64,000 nucleotides of DNA, taken from positions 124,001 through 188,000 of the forward strand of contig OZ244156.1 in NCBI GenBank assembly GCA_965216395.1, given 5' to 3'. Source of the DNA: CAZBXD01 sp965216395. GTDB lineage: Bacteria; Pseudomonadota; Alphaproteobacteria; Micavibrionales; SZUA-601. This document shows, in pieces, positions 8,749 through 17,027 of the stretch (positions are counted from its first letter, which is position 1; each line of letters begins with the position of its first letter). Both the position numbers and the translations under genes were made by a program. The notes below the pieces were generated by a model that did not search any database, had not been told where the DNA came from, and was given only the letters and a program-made list of their open reading frames with translations.

Positions 8749-9912
8749 TTATTGCTTTATAACCCCATTCTCTGCCCTTACAATCCATCGACCAGACTCG
8801 TCTTGAGTGATTGATTTAATGTGCCCAAGATTAGGGATTCGGTCACCGATTCTATAGCGTTTCATGGATGGATCGTTATCTTGAGAAAGCCAAACAACAT
8901 CCGGTTGAGCCGATCTTAATACCCATTGATAAGTTTTATTATGGCTTGTTTTTGTTGTTTTTTGTTTTGGTGAGGCGCGTGGGGTTTGTTTTGGCTCAGC
9001 GACGCTAATTTTTTTATCTAATTGATCTAATCGATGGTTTATTTGCACAATTTGTTGAGAAATGATCTTAACCTGTTCTTCTTGAGAACTTTCATCCTTA
9101 CGCTGTTCTTCTTGTGCGCTTTTTTCAAGGAGCATACTTAATTGAGCAGAGATCGATGCAATATTTTCTTCTATGGTTTTTACCCATTCATTAGAAACGT
9201 TATCTTGGTTGATATTTGCTAGATTTTCTTCTTCAACAAGTAAGTTTTTGTTATTTATTGAATTATTGTTTTCAATACTATCTTGCACTGTTGATAAATC
9301 TTTATCGGTATTGCCGTCTGATGGAAACATATTGTTTTGCGTTTTTTCCATGTTTGAAAACGTTTCTACAGGGTCGTCTATGGTTTTTTCAATAAACGAA
9401 TCGTTTTGCGTATTTGCAAGTGTTGTCCCATTGTTTACTGTTTCTGTCACGCCTTGATTTTGTCCAAGATTTTCAGCCATAGGTTGGGGTGGTATGGGTA
9501 AGTTTGCAGTTGGCGCTGTTTTATTACCAGAAGAAGGTATGGGTGGTGGCAGGGGTGCTTGTAAATCTTTTGGTTTATCAAGATTGGTTGGTGTTTGAAC
9601 AAGTTCAGCTGTTTCAATCTTTTTATATGTTTTTTGACTTGGGAAGAGAAAATAATAACCCAATCCACCGATCAGAACGAAAAATAGAGCGATGAATATA
9701 ATTGTTTTTGCTGGACTCGATTTTTTTGGACTCACCTGTTCAAAATCATCATCAGTATTTGCTTCTTCGAAATCATCAGTAATTTCATCATCCGAAATTT
9801 CTTCATCTGGCAATGTATCTTGTGAAGTATCATTCTCATCTGCTAGAGTCACTTCTGAAAAATGAATAGCTTCATTTTCTGATGGTCCATTATTTTTTTT
9901 GTCGTCGGTCAT
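8749..9912 (-). CDS. icmG: IcmG/DotF-like inner-membrane protein
   Basis: 387 residues, longer than Legionella IcmG/DotF (about 269). A very acidic cytoplasmic N-terminus (about 1-68) is followed by one membrane helix (TIIFIALFFVLIGGLGYYFLF), a Pro/Asn/Gln-rich linker, a Glu/Gln-rich probable coiled coil (about 240-300) and a small C-terminal domain with AQPDVVWLSQ and MKRYRIGDRIPNLG. This topology and the position between icmE and icmC fit IcmG/DotF (IncI TraP). The extra length lies in the low-complexity linker, which is expected to diverge, so the assignment leans on topology and synteny. DotF contributes to the core complex that connects the inner and outer membranes. Confidence 0.72.
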   Translation of the reverse strand: MTDDKKNNGPSENEAIHFSEVTLADENDTSQDTLPDEEISDDEITDDFEEANTDDDFEQVSPKKSSPAKTIIFIALFFVLIGGLGYYFLFPSQKTYKKIETAELVQTPTNLDKPKDLQAPLPPPIPSSGNKTAPTANLPIPPQPMAENLGQNQGVTETVNNGTTLANTQNDSFIEKTIDDPVETFSNMEKTQNNMFPSDGNTDKDLSTVQDSIENNNSINNKNLLVEEENLANINQDNVSNEWVKTIEENIASISAQLSMLLEKSAQEEQRKDESSQEEQVKIISQQIVQINHRLDQLDKKISVAEPKQTPRASPKQKTTKTSHNKTYQWVLRSAQPDVVWLSQDNDPSMKRYRIGDRIPNLGHIKSITQDESGRWIVRAENGVIKQ

Positions 9913-9931
9913 GTATATATCCTAAATTAAT

Positions 9932-11287
9932 TTATTGTTCTTCGGTCACGTCTTGGTAAAGACTGTCCAAAAACAACAGGCCAACACGCGTACCAGGTGC
10001 GACTTTAACGGTGATCTGACGATCATCTTGGTCATCCAATATATCTGCAATTTCGCCAGCTGTTTCTTCGAAACCTGCAAGCAATTCATCACCTGTGTTT
10101 AATTCGTCTTGTGTTGTTGCCACGGTTTCACCATTGACAGTAACGCTTGTGCCTTGTTTAACGGCGGCTTCGGCCCAACCTTCAATAAACTTGGCTGCGC
10201 CTGGTAAAAAGACACGTGTAAAGTAATGGTTATTTACATCTGTCGCAACACCTGTAAGAGTTGTTGCTGGGTCGACAGCAATGGCATTAATGGCATATTC
10301 TTTTCTGTTAACAACAGCTTTGCTGAAAGTAAGGACTAAATACTTATCTTTAAGAGTAAAATTACCGATGACCCGTGCTCCAGAAAGGGGGCCAGATGCA
10401 ATTTCAGCTAAAACAGGTCCAGGGATGTCAGAATTTGCCTGGGTAATAATTTGACCATATTCAATTTCACCTGCAGGGATAAGCATCTCTTGTTCTACTT
10501 CAGTGGATAAAGCATCTTCAGAAGCGAGATCGACTAAATCACTATTCATATTTCCATTAAAATTATCAGTTAATTCGCTATTTTCATCGCTTTCAACAAC
10601 GTATGGTTTAGAGATACCTTGATTAACCAATACGGAACTTTGTGGAATTTGTGATTCAAGTATTAAAGTCATCTGTTGCCTAAAAATATTAGACAAGTTT
10701 TGCACCTGCTCAGGTGTTGGTCCAGTGGGTAATTGTTGGAGCATTTGTTGCCTTTGATTGACTTGAGGTACAGGCAATTGCGGTAGATTTGACGGTTGCT
10801 GGTTTTCTTCGCTAGGCGGGGTTGGTAGAGTGGGTGGTTTCTCTCTATTGCGCTCTTCGCGACGTCTTTCGGCCTCCCGACGCCATTTTTCAAGTGGGTC
10901 TTCTTCTTCTACGACTTGAGGGGCTTCTATTCTCGGTACAGGTCTGCTGATCGGTGTTGGCATAGCACTTGACCCAGTGTTTAAAGCCTCTTCAAGTCTT
11001 TGTTGGTCAGCTGTTTCTATGGCCTCTTCATAAGCGGGGGTTAGCGCATCTTGACCTGGGGTTTGTGAAACAGAATTGGCGGAAGAAACACGTGATATAT
11101 CTGGCTTTTCATTGCTGCCACCTAAAAATAAAAAGGCAATAATCCCAATCGCCATGATGGCAATTATCGCAAAAAGCTTCAAAGCGGGATTGTTATTCCA
11201 AACATCGGCTAAAGATACTTGTGAATTAGATCCTGCTTCATCTTCAATATCATCGTCATAGAGTAACGGATCGTCTTCATTCGTCAT
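9932..11287 (-). CDS. icmE: IcmE/DotG, VirB10-like core protein
   Basis: 451 residues. An acidic cytoplasmic N-terminus (about 35 residues), one membrane helix (LKLFAIIAIMAIGIIAFLFLG), a Pro/Glu/Arg-rich linker, then a C-terminal VirB10/TrbI-type beta domain from about residue 255 (PGPVLAEIASGPLSGARVIG ... VAPGTRVGLLFLDSLYQ). DotG spans the envelope and forms the central channel with DotH. Legionella DotG is about 1050 residues owing to a long pentapeptide-repeat region that is absent here; the length is near that of IncI TraO, so the ancestral conjugation-type form is the better comparison. Its start overlaps the icmK end by 11 bp. Confidence 0.92.
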   Translation of the reverse strand: MTNEDDPLLYDDDIEDEAGSNSQVSLADVWNNNPALKLFAIIAIMAIGIIAFLFLGGSNEKPDISRVSSANSVSQTPGQDALTPAYEEAIETADQQRLEEALNTGSSAMPTPISRPVPRIEAPQVVEEEDPLEKWRREAERRREERNREKPPTLPTPPSEENQQPSNLPQLPVPQVNQRQQMLQQLPTGPTPEQVQNLSNIFRQQMTLILESQIPQSSVLVNQGISKPYVVESDENSELTDNFNGNMNSDLVDLASEDALSTEVEQEMLIPAGEIEYGQIITQANSDIPGPVLAEIASGPLSGARVIGNFTLKDKYLVLTFSKAVVNRKEYAINAIAVDPATTLTGVATDVNNHYFTRVFLPGAAKFIEGWAEAAVKQGTSVTVNGETVATTQDELNTGDELLAGFEETAGEIADILDDQDDRQITVKVAPGTRVGLLFLDSLYQDVTEEQ

Positions 11288-12296
11288 AATATGACCCTTC
11301 TTTTTTGAATGTAACGCGTTTCATACTGCCGTTATCAGTTAATATAACAACGGGCGCTTCATCAATAACATAAACATTCATGCCATCGGATGATGAAGCA
11401 CTGCTTTTCCATGTTGGTGAGAGCATTTCATGAGGAGTGCGAACATAGATCTCTTCACCCATACGGTAAGCTGTGGTGCGGCCATCGGCACCTGAGGTTA
11501 TTAGTTTTTCTGTTTTTGAAGGTTGTACACCTTCCAAAACTTGGCTAACAGATTGATCTCCGGCGGTAATGTTAATTTTACCTGTGTTTAAAATTGGCAT
11601 GCTGGCATTGGGGCCATATTCAGGAACCCGCGCATCAAAACGATAGTGAACAATATCACCGCCCGTATTTAATGTAAAAGTCAAAGGTGTTGAAAAATCA
11701 AGGAGACGTACTGACATATTGCCAGAAGCAAATTCTTTTAAAGGGGTAATTCGGATCACATGACCGCCTGGCTCAGGGGGCTTAATGTCATAAGGACCCC
11801 CAAAACCAATATCAACAATGGGCCATGGCTCACCAGTGACATCCAAAATGGTTAAACTGGTAATATTATTTGCAGCCAACATAACAACAGGCGGCGTTGC
11901 TGAAGGGTCTAGGCGCATTTGTTCAACATGAATGTCAGGTACTGGTGGTGTATGTGGTGGTTTTTGGATGGCTTCTTGGGTGATACGGAGACGGGTCAAA
12001 AAATCTTTTATTTCGTCATCTTCTAAGGGTAAAAATCCATCTGTAGCCTGTTCAATAGCTTTTTCACGTGCTCTTTCACGGATTTCTTCGATACGCTCTT
12101 GTTTTAAATATTGAAATTCTTCTAAAAGATCAGGATTTAAAGTCATATCAGGATTAGAGGCAACTTCGGAAGGCATAGGCGGTGGCAATGTTTGTGCCAC
12201 AACAGAAGAAGATCCAAAAAGAAAGAAAGCCAAAGCCAAGTTGGTTATTTTCTTGAACTTAAAATCTGATCGTTTGAATATGTATTTTGATGGCAT
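11277..12296 (-). CDS. icmK: IcmK/DotH outer-membrane core protein
   Basis: 339 residues (Legionella DotH about 360). Signal peptide about 1-35 (LALAFFLFGSSSVVAQ), then a helical region rich in Glu/Arg (EEFQYLKQERIEEIRERA) and a C-terminal beta-rich domain with NNITSLTILDVTGEPWPI and AYRMGEEIYVRTP. DotH forms the outer-membrane ring of the type IVB core with DotC and DotD, and is the functional counterpart of VirB9. No lipobox is present, in keeping with DotH needing lipoprotein partners. Coupled by overlap to icmE and about 100 bp after icmL. Confidence 0.92.
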   Translation of the reverse strand: MPSKYIFKRSDFKFKKITNLALAFFLFGSSSVVAQTLPPPMPSEVASNPDMTLNPDLLEEFQYLKQERIEEIRERAREKAIEQATDGFLPLEDDEIKDFLTRLRITQEAIQKPPHTPPVPDIHVEQMRLDPSATPPVVMLAANNITSLTILDVTGEPWPIVDIGFGGPYDIKPPEPGGHVIRITPLKEFASGNMSVRLLDFSTPLTFTLNTGGDIVHYRFDARVPEYGPNASMPILNTGKINITAGDQSVSQVLEGVQPSKTEKLITSGADGRTTAYRMGEEIYVRTPHEMLSPTWKSSASSSDGMNVYVIDEAPVVILTDNGSMKRVTFKKEGSYYDE

Positions 12297-12394
12297 AAAA
12301 CTATAATTTCTGTATTTTAATTTCTCTAATTTTTAGAATATATGTTAACAATAAAGCGATCAATCATAAAAATTACTTAAGATGTTAATCACTC

Positions 12395-13072
12395 CTATCG
12401 TGCGATCCATTGCTGTATTCCAATGCCGGATGGGTTATCTAAGGTTGAAACGCGAACTATAATTAAACGGACTTTAATCACATCGCTTTGTTGAGATGAC
12501 CCGGATTGATAGGTCACAATAAGGGGTAATTCAACAACCCACCGATAAATACCATTAATTAAACCTTGTTGAATAATGACAGGTGCTTGTTGTGGTGCGG
12601 CGGTAACAATTTGTTGATTTTGCTCAACGGTTTCAATGATACGCGCTCTATCCAAGGCTTCTGTAAAGCTTTGCCAGCCACGTCTGGTGAAGTAAGTAGA
12701 AGATTCTTGTAGTCGTCTTTGGTAATCATGAAAACCGAAAGTCATAATTTCTGACGCGGCGCGCGCAGACCATGAAACCAGCGCCGCATCATTGAGATTC
12801 GGTTGTCCAAGAGGAATCATGCGAACAAGGCGCCCGTCTGAAGTTGTGGCAAAAAAGCGGTCTTGTGGTTTAGAAGCTGAAATTGTGACAACTAAGGCAA
12901 TGATTAATCCGACAACGGCAAGCCCTTGGATGAGAACAAGCCGTGATAAATTCCGATAACCGTCGCGATAGAAAGCATTTCGGGTCACGACCGTGTTCAA
13001 CGCTTTATGAGAAACTTCGTTCTGTTCCTTTTTATCCGCTTTTTTAGTCATGTCTTTCTTATCTTTTGCCAA
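12395..13072 (-). CDS. icmL: IcmL/DotI inner-membrane protein
   Basis: 225 residues (Legionella DotI 212). The start is a TTG with AAAGGA about 9 bp upstream. A Lys-rich cytoplasmic tail is followed by the family hallmark VVTRNAFYRDGYRNL, a membrane helix (about 47-66) and a periplasmic VirB8-like domain ending in RLIIVRVSTLDNPSGIGIQQ. DotI is the VirB8-like subunit of the DotI-DotJ inner-membrane complex, equivalent to TraM of IncI plasmids. No separate dotJ is seen. It is the first gene of the minus-strand secretion cluster, divergent from the unknown exported-protein pair across a 218-bp intergenic region that must hold both promoters. Confidence 0.94.
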   Translation of the reverse strand: MAKDKKDMTKKADKKEQNEVSHKALNTVVTRNAFYRDGYRNLSRLVLIQGLAVVGLIIALVVTISASKPQDRFFATTSDGRLVRMIPLGQPNLNDAALVSWSARAASEIMTFGFHDYQRRLQESSTYFTRRGWQSFTEALDRARIIETVEQNQQIVTAAPQQAPVIIQQGLINGIYRWVVELPLIVTYQSGSSQQSDVIKVRLIIVRVSTLDNPSGIGIQQWIAR

Positions 13073-13290
13073 AATATTTTCCTTTAAATTTCCCGTATTT
13101 CTGCTTTAAGCTTATGAGAGTTAAATTCCAAGGTGAATTTTTAAAATGATACTGTTAAGATTTTCTTGATTATAATATTATTTAGTTAATTACAATAAAA
13201 AGCTTGCAAAACCATTAATATTTTAGTAAAATTTTATATGTTAGTCAAGTGATTATTATTTTTGTAGCATTTTTTAAAAAGGTTTCGATT

Positions 13291-14553
13291 ATGCTTAAAC
13301 ATCTTCAATATCGATTATTTTTAATTGCTTTTTGTAGCTTTTTTACATTTACAGTAGGAATTGTAAATCAGGTTAATGCAGGGAGTTGTGCTTTACCGGG
13401 ATCATCGGCCACGGCGGCGGTATCTTCTGCGAGTGTTATTAGTTCTGATCTGGGCACGATGACAACTTCTGTTACAAAAAAACTTGCCACGAATACAGTT
13501 AAAGTTGCCAAGCGTATTGTGACGACGCAAAATTTGCTCACCTCTTCTCTTAATAGTGTTGGCACTACAGCAACACATAATGCCGCCGCTATGATGAAAT
13601 CTTTTGCGAAAGTCATGGATACATATGGCACAAAGGTTGTCCAAATAGAAAAAGAATTTAAACAAGCAGAAGTGGCTATTAATAAACAACCTTCGGCTTC
13701 TGACTGTGTTCAGGCGACAGGTTTGCAATATCGCCCAGAAGCAGAAATTTTAGCTGAAGCAGTTGGACAAACGATTTTCAAAGAATTTATGAATATTCGC
13801 TCTGGCGTAGGCAGTGATTTATCCATCTCTGATGCAGATAATTCAATTGCTTTTCAGGCAGATTTAGCCCATTTCATAATTCGTAATTTCTGTAATCCAG
13901 AAATGAATGGCGGTTTAGTCCCAACAGAGGAAAATCCGATTCAAACAGCCAATGGCCCGATTTGGTGTGGTATGGATCGCGGTCCAAATGAAGAATTTCT
14001 CGTTGATTATCATTTAAAATTACCAGCTTTACTTGGCAAACCTGCCTTATTACCAGATAATCCGAAAGTACGCCAAGGGGTATCCGTTGCAATGTTGATG
14101 TTACTTGGTATGCCACAGGATAAAATTAATCTTGCAGATTTACGAACTGCAGCGGGGCAGAGAAATTTTGTACAACGCATGAAACAGCAAACGCGTAAAG
14201 CGCTGCCGGTGCAGTATTTATCGGAACAATTTGCAAAGTTATTTCCCGTTGTCCCCGAAGTGGGGAGTGAATGGGCGCGGCAAATTTCAATAGCAGGATT
14301 AGCGCCTGAAGCGGTGAATCAAAAATCGAGCCAATTTGGCCCCAATATCAGCCTGTCGCAATTCGAAGAAGCGCTTGTAAAACAATATCAACGCGGTGAT
14401 TACTTCCTTGATATTCAAGGCATGCCATTAGGTCAGCTTAAGCGTCAAGAATTACGCCTTATGTCACAGATTGCTGATTTGCAAGAAAAACGCCGCAAAG
14501 AAGCGGAAATGACTAATTACTTTATGATGGCGATGATGGGGGCAAATTCATGA
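13291..14553 (+). CDS. Exported protein of unknown family, paralogue A
   Basis: 420 residues from ATG 13291 (AAGG 9 bp upstream; the frame is open back to 13249 but without a good start). Signal peptide to about residue 31 (VNQVNA). The mature protein is a mostly helical Ala/Ser/Thr-rich region followed by NAAAMMKSFAKVMDTYGTK, then EFKQAEVAINKQPSASDC. Later come FCNPEMNG, PIWCGMD and LRTAAGQRNFVQRM, and a coiled-coil end. The same landmarks occur in the next gene, so the two are paralogues. I recognise no family. Divergent placement against icmL suggests an accessory or surface part of the type IVB system, for example a pilus-tip or VirB5-like subunit, or a secreted product. That role is inference. 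Confidence 0.75.
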   Translation: MLKHLQYRLFLIAFCSFFTFTVGIVNQVNAGSCALPGSSATAAVSSASVISSDLGTMTTSVTKKLATNTVKVAKRIVTTQNLLTSSLNSVGTTATHNAAAMMKSFAKVMDTYGTKVVQIEKEFKQAEVAINKQPSASDCVQATGLQYRPEAEILAEAVGQTIFKEFMNIRSGVGSDLSISDADNSIAFQADLAHFIIRNFCNPEMNGGLVPTEENPIQTANGPIWCGMDRGPNEEFLVDYHLKLPALLGKPALLPDNPKVRQGVSVAMLMLLGMPQDKINLADLRTAAGQRNFVQRMKQQTRKALPVQYLSEQFAKLFPVVPEVGSEWARQISIAGLAPEAVNQKSSQFGPNISLSQFEEALVKQYQRGDYFLDIQGMPLGQLKRQELRLMSQIADLQEKRRKEAEMTNYFMMAMMGANS

Positions 14554-15752
14554 TTAAGAATTTATCAACTTCTAAAAAAATCATTTTGTCAGCTTTTTTT
14601 GTATGTACTTTACTGAGTTCAAATCAATCTTTCGCACAGGTTTGCCCCAGTATGGGGGCTCCATGTGAAGCGCCATACACATTGAATCAAGCTTTTACAT
14701 CACTAAAAAGTACTGTTAAATCAGCTATTAAAACATCAAAAACAGCACTGGAAAAAGCGGTTGATGCCAATAAAAAGACTATTACGAAAGCGCATGATGT
14801 GATGGATATTACCATATCTATGGCCGCAAATTCATTGGGTCAAACAATGACGAATAATGCCGCATCTATGATGAAAAGTAGTGCAAAAGTCATGGATACT
14901 TACCATACAAAGTATAATATAGATGTACGAAAAGAGTTTAAACAATTTGAAACGGGTATAAGTTTACAACCCAGTTCTAATGATTGTATCGTCAACACGG
15001 CCATCCAAACCAAACCACAGCAAGAAACATTAACCGAAGGGATTGCGGAGCTTTTATTTGATGAACGTTTGACCAAAAGGCAAAACCCAGAGGGTAAGAG
15101 TTCTATCGAAAGAAAAGCCGAAGAATATCAGGAATATATATCGACTTTTTGTGATCCGGATATGCCTAATGCACCAGAAGAATGTTCACAAACCATTATG
15201 ACGAATACGCATAAAAATGTCGATATGTTGGTGGGAGATATCACCATCGAAACGCTCGATGCAAAAGCGCCCATTGATAAAATGATCAGCAGTTTTGTTC
15301 CCAATATTATAGATAGACAATCTTTACCATCCTTTCAAACGGCAGCGGGACAGCGCCAATATATAAGAGCAGAAGCGCAAAAAATGTATGCGGCTTTCTT
15401 AGAGAGTCGATGGGCTGAGGCCGCGGCGCAACGTCTCCCAACATCTGATACGCGTGCGGCTATTAACTCGAAAAAAGCATTGACGATGGGAAGTGATTCG
15501 CCTCAAGCTTTACAAGATTATCACGCCTCTAAAAACAATGTGAAAGTTAGTAAGGCTGAACAAAGAAAAGTCGACCAAGCATATAAAATGAGTCAGCAAA
15601 AAGTCCTTGATAGTATTCAGTTGAGCGAATCAGGTGCGGCGCGTGCTAAAATTCATACACTTATTGACACGCTGCAATCGGAATATGATGCCTATAAACA
15701 GGATGTTCAACGCAATATTATGTTGGCGATTCGTTACGCGGGTTCTGTTTAA
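14550..15752 (+). CDS. Exported protein of unknown family, paralogue B
   Basis: 400 residues, starting in a 4-bp ATGA overlap with paralogue A, so the two are made in near-equal amounts. Signal peptide to about residue 30 (NQSFAQ). Shared landmarks with A: NNAASMMKSSAKVMDTYHTK, EFKQFETGISLQPSSNDC, FCDPDMPN and the later SFQTAAGQRQYIRAEAQ. Helical repeats rich in Lys/Ala/Thr precede the first motif. The C-terminal 100 residues are charged and probably coiled coil. The Cys pattern is only partly shared with A. No enzyme motif is visible. Best read as the second half of a heteromeric exported pair belonging with the adjacent secretion genes. Confidence 0.75.
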   Translation: MIKNLSTSKKIILSAFFVCTLLSSNQSFAQVCPSMGAPCEAPYTLNQAFTSLKSTVKSAIKTSKTALEKAVDANKKTITKAHDVMDITISMAANSLGQTMTNNAASMMKSSAKVMDTYHTKYNIDVRKEFKQFETGISLQPSSNDCIVNTAIQTKPQQETLTEGIAELLFDERLTKRQNPEGKSSIERKAEEYQEYISTFCDPDMPNAPEECSQTIMTNTHKNVDMLVGDITIETLDAKAPIDKMISSFVPNIIDRQSLPSFQTAAGQRQYIRAEAQKMYAAFLESRWAEAAAQRLPTSDTRAAINSKKALTMGSDSPQALQDYHASKNNVKVSKAEQRKVDQAYKMSQQKVLDSIQLSESGAARAKIHTLIDTLQSEYDAYKQDVQRNIMLAIRYAGSV

Positions 15753-15968
15753 AATATTTATCTCGCATTTATTTTGCTTCTCCTAGAATCTTCGATAAAG
15801 CCTTTAAAGATATAATTTTTCAACTCTTTAGACATGTTAATACGGTTATATGAAAGTATTAATTACCATATTAATTAACCCGTTTTTAACGACTCCTCTG
15901 GTATTCTTTAATGGTTGCCAAGAATGGCGACATAAGTAGAAAACTTATAACACTTTAGGAGAAAAACT

Positions 15969-16790
15969 ATGCCTATTAATTCAGTAAACACCAATTCTGG
16001 TGCGCTTATTGCGTTACAATTCCTTAACCGTACAAATTCTGAGCTTGATTCCGTTCAAAAACGTGTTTCAACAGGTCAACGTATTGCTGACAACATCGAT
16101 GATGGTGCGGCATTTTCAGTGGCGCAGGGATTGCGTTCTGACGTTGCGGCTTATAATGCGGTTTCTGATCGTCTTTCGGCGGCAAAAGGTCTTGTCTCAG
16201 TAGCGTCAGCGGCGGCAACATCTGTATCGGATACATTGGCACAACTTCGTGATGTGACAACAAAACTTGCCGATGCTTCGTTGAGCACAGATGAGCGTAC
16301 ACAGTATGGTAATGACTATGTGGCACTTGCGAATGAGATCAATAACTTTGTGGCTCAGGCGAGTTTTAATGGAACAAACTTGGCTGATGGTGCGACAACT
16401 GTGAACACGATCCGTGATATTTCTGGTACGGCTTTTGCGATTACTGGTTATGATATTGATGTTGCCGGTCTTGGTGTTTCAGCAACAGCACCAGCTCAGG
16501 CAGCAGCAGCAACAGCCATTGGTGCTGGTGGTGCCATCGAAGTAGCCGAAGGGCGCGTTTCTGCAGCCTTGAATGGTTTGGGTGCGAGTTCACGTGCTTT
16601 GGATAACCAACTGAACTTTATTTCAAAGTTGAGTGATGCAACAGAGGTTGGTATTGGTGACATTGTTGATGCTGATTTGGCTAAAGAATCTGCAAGATTG
16701 CAGTCTTTACAGATTCGTCAGCAGCTCGGTACGCAGTCACTTTCTATTGCGAACCAGGCGCCATCAATCCTATTGGGATTATTCAACTAA
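15969..16790 (+). CDS. Flagellin
   Basis: 273 residues, the short flagellin type common in alphaproteobacteria. The N-terminal D0/D1 region (ALIALQFLNRTNSELDSVQK ... STGQRI) and C-terminal D1/D0 region (ALDNQLNFISKLSDAT ... QLGTQSLSIANQAPSILLGLF) are complete; the central variable region is very small. It assembles into the flagellar filament after export through the flagellar type III apparatus. AGGAG (15957-15961) lies 7 bp before the ATG and a strong terminator follows, so it is probably a single-gene, highly expressed unit. No flaF, flbT or other flagellar gene is adjacent. I looked for a sigma-54 or sigma-28 promoter in the 216 bp upstream and found no convincing match. Confidence 0.93.
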   Translation: MPINSVNTNSGALIALQFLNRTNSELDSVQKRVSTGQRIADNIDDGAAFSVAQGLRSDVAAYNAVSDRLSAAKGLVSVASAAATSVSDTLAQLRDVTTKLADASLSTDERTQYGNDYVALANEINNFVAQASFNGTNLADGATTVNTIRDISGTAFAITGYDIDVAGLGVSATAPAQAAAATAIGAGGAIEVAEGRVSAALNGLGASSRALDNQLNFISKLSDATEVGIGDIVDADLAKESARLQSLQIRQQLGTQSLSIANQAPSILLGLFN

Positions 16791-16815
16791 ACTTAGATTT
16801 AGTAAGAATTTACGG

Positions 16816-16844
16816 AAACCCCCGCTTTTTGCGGGGGTTTTTAT
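16816..16844 (+). terminator. Flagellin terminator
   Basis: A perfect 10-bp stem, AAACCCCCGC (16816-16825) and GCGGGGGTTT (16831-16840), with a TTTTT loop and further T residues after it. It is a strong intrinsic terminator 25 bp past the flagellin stop. Confidence 0.93.
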
Positions 16845-16891
16845 TGATATCAACACTTTTAAAAAGCAAATGGATCTGTTATAAACGCTAC

Positions 16892-16992
16892 TTGGAAGGT
16901 CGACATGGGGCGAATGCCTTGTGGACTCGGTCAGGGCCGAAAGGCAGCAGCCGCAGCATGTGTTTATTCGGGTCTATGCTCGGCCTTTCACT
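16892..16992 (+). ncRNA. ffs: Signal recognition particle RNA (4.5S-type)
   Basis: The conserved Ffh-binding hairpin is at about 16929-16952: GGTCAGG-GCC-GAAA-GGC-AGCAGCC, with a GNRA tetraloop and the asymmetric internal loop. Flanking segments pair: 16911-16915 CGAAT with 16966-16970 ATTCG, and 16894-16907 with 16976-16989 with G-U pairs. A -10-like TATAAA (16880-16885) sits 7 bp upstream of the proposed 5' end. SRP RNA directs membrane proteins to the translocon with Ffh and FtsY. It lies directly before dnaX; ends are good to about 5 bp. A protein reading frame running through it is an artefact of the dnaX frame being open upstream. Confidence 0.9.
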
Positions 16993-17027
16993 TTACCTTT
17001 TCTAATGTTAACGAGAAGATTGTCTCT

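Noticed and set aside
15753..15968. Sigma-54 or sigma-28 promoter for flagellin
   Set aside because: GG/GC dinucleotides do not have the -24/-12 spacing, and no TAAA-N15-GCCGATAA-like match was found.
16905..17027. N-terminal extension of DnaX from ATG 16905
   Set aside because: It reads through the SRP RNA and has no DnaX-like sequence; GTG 17028 gives the normal start.
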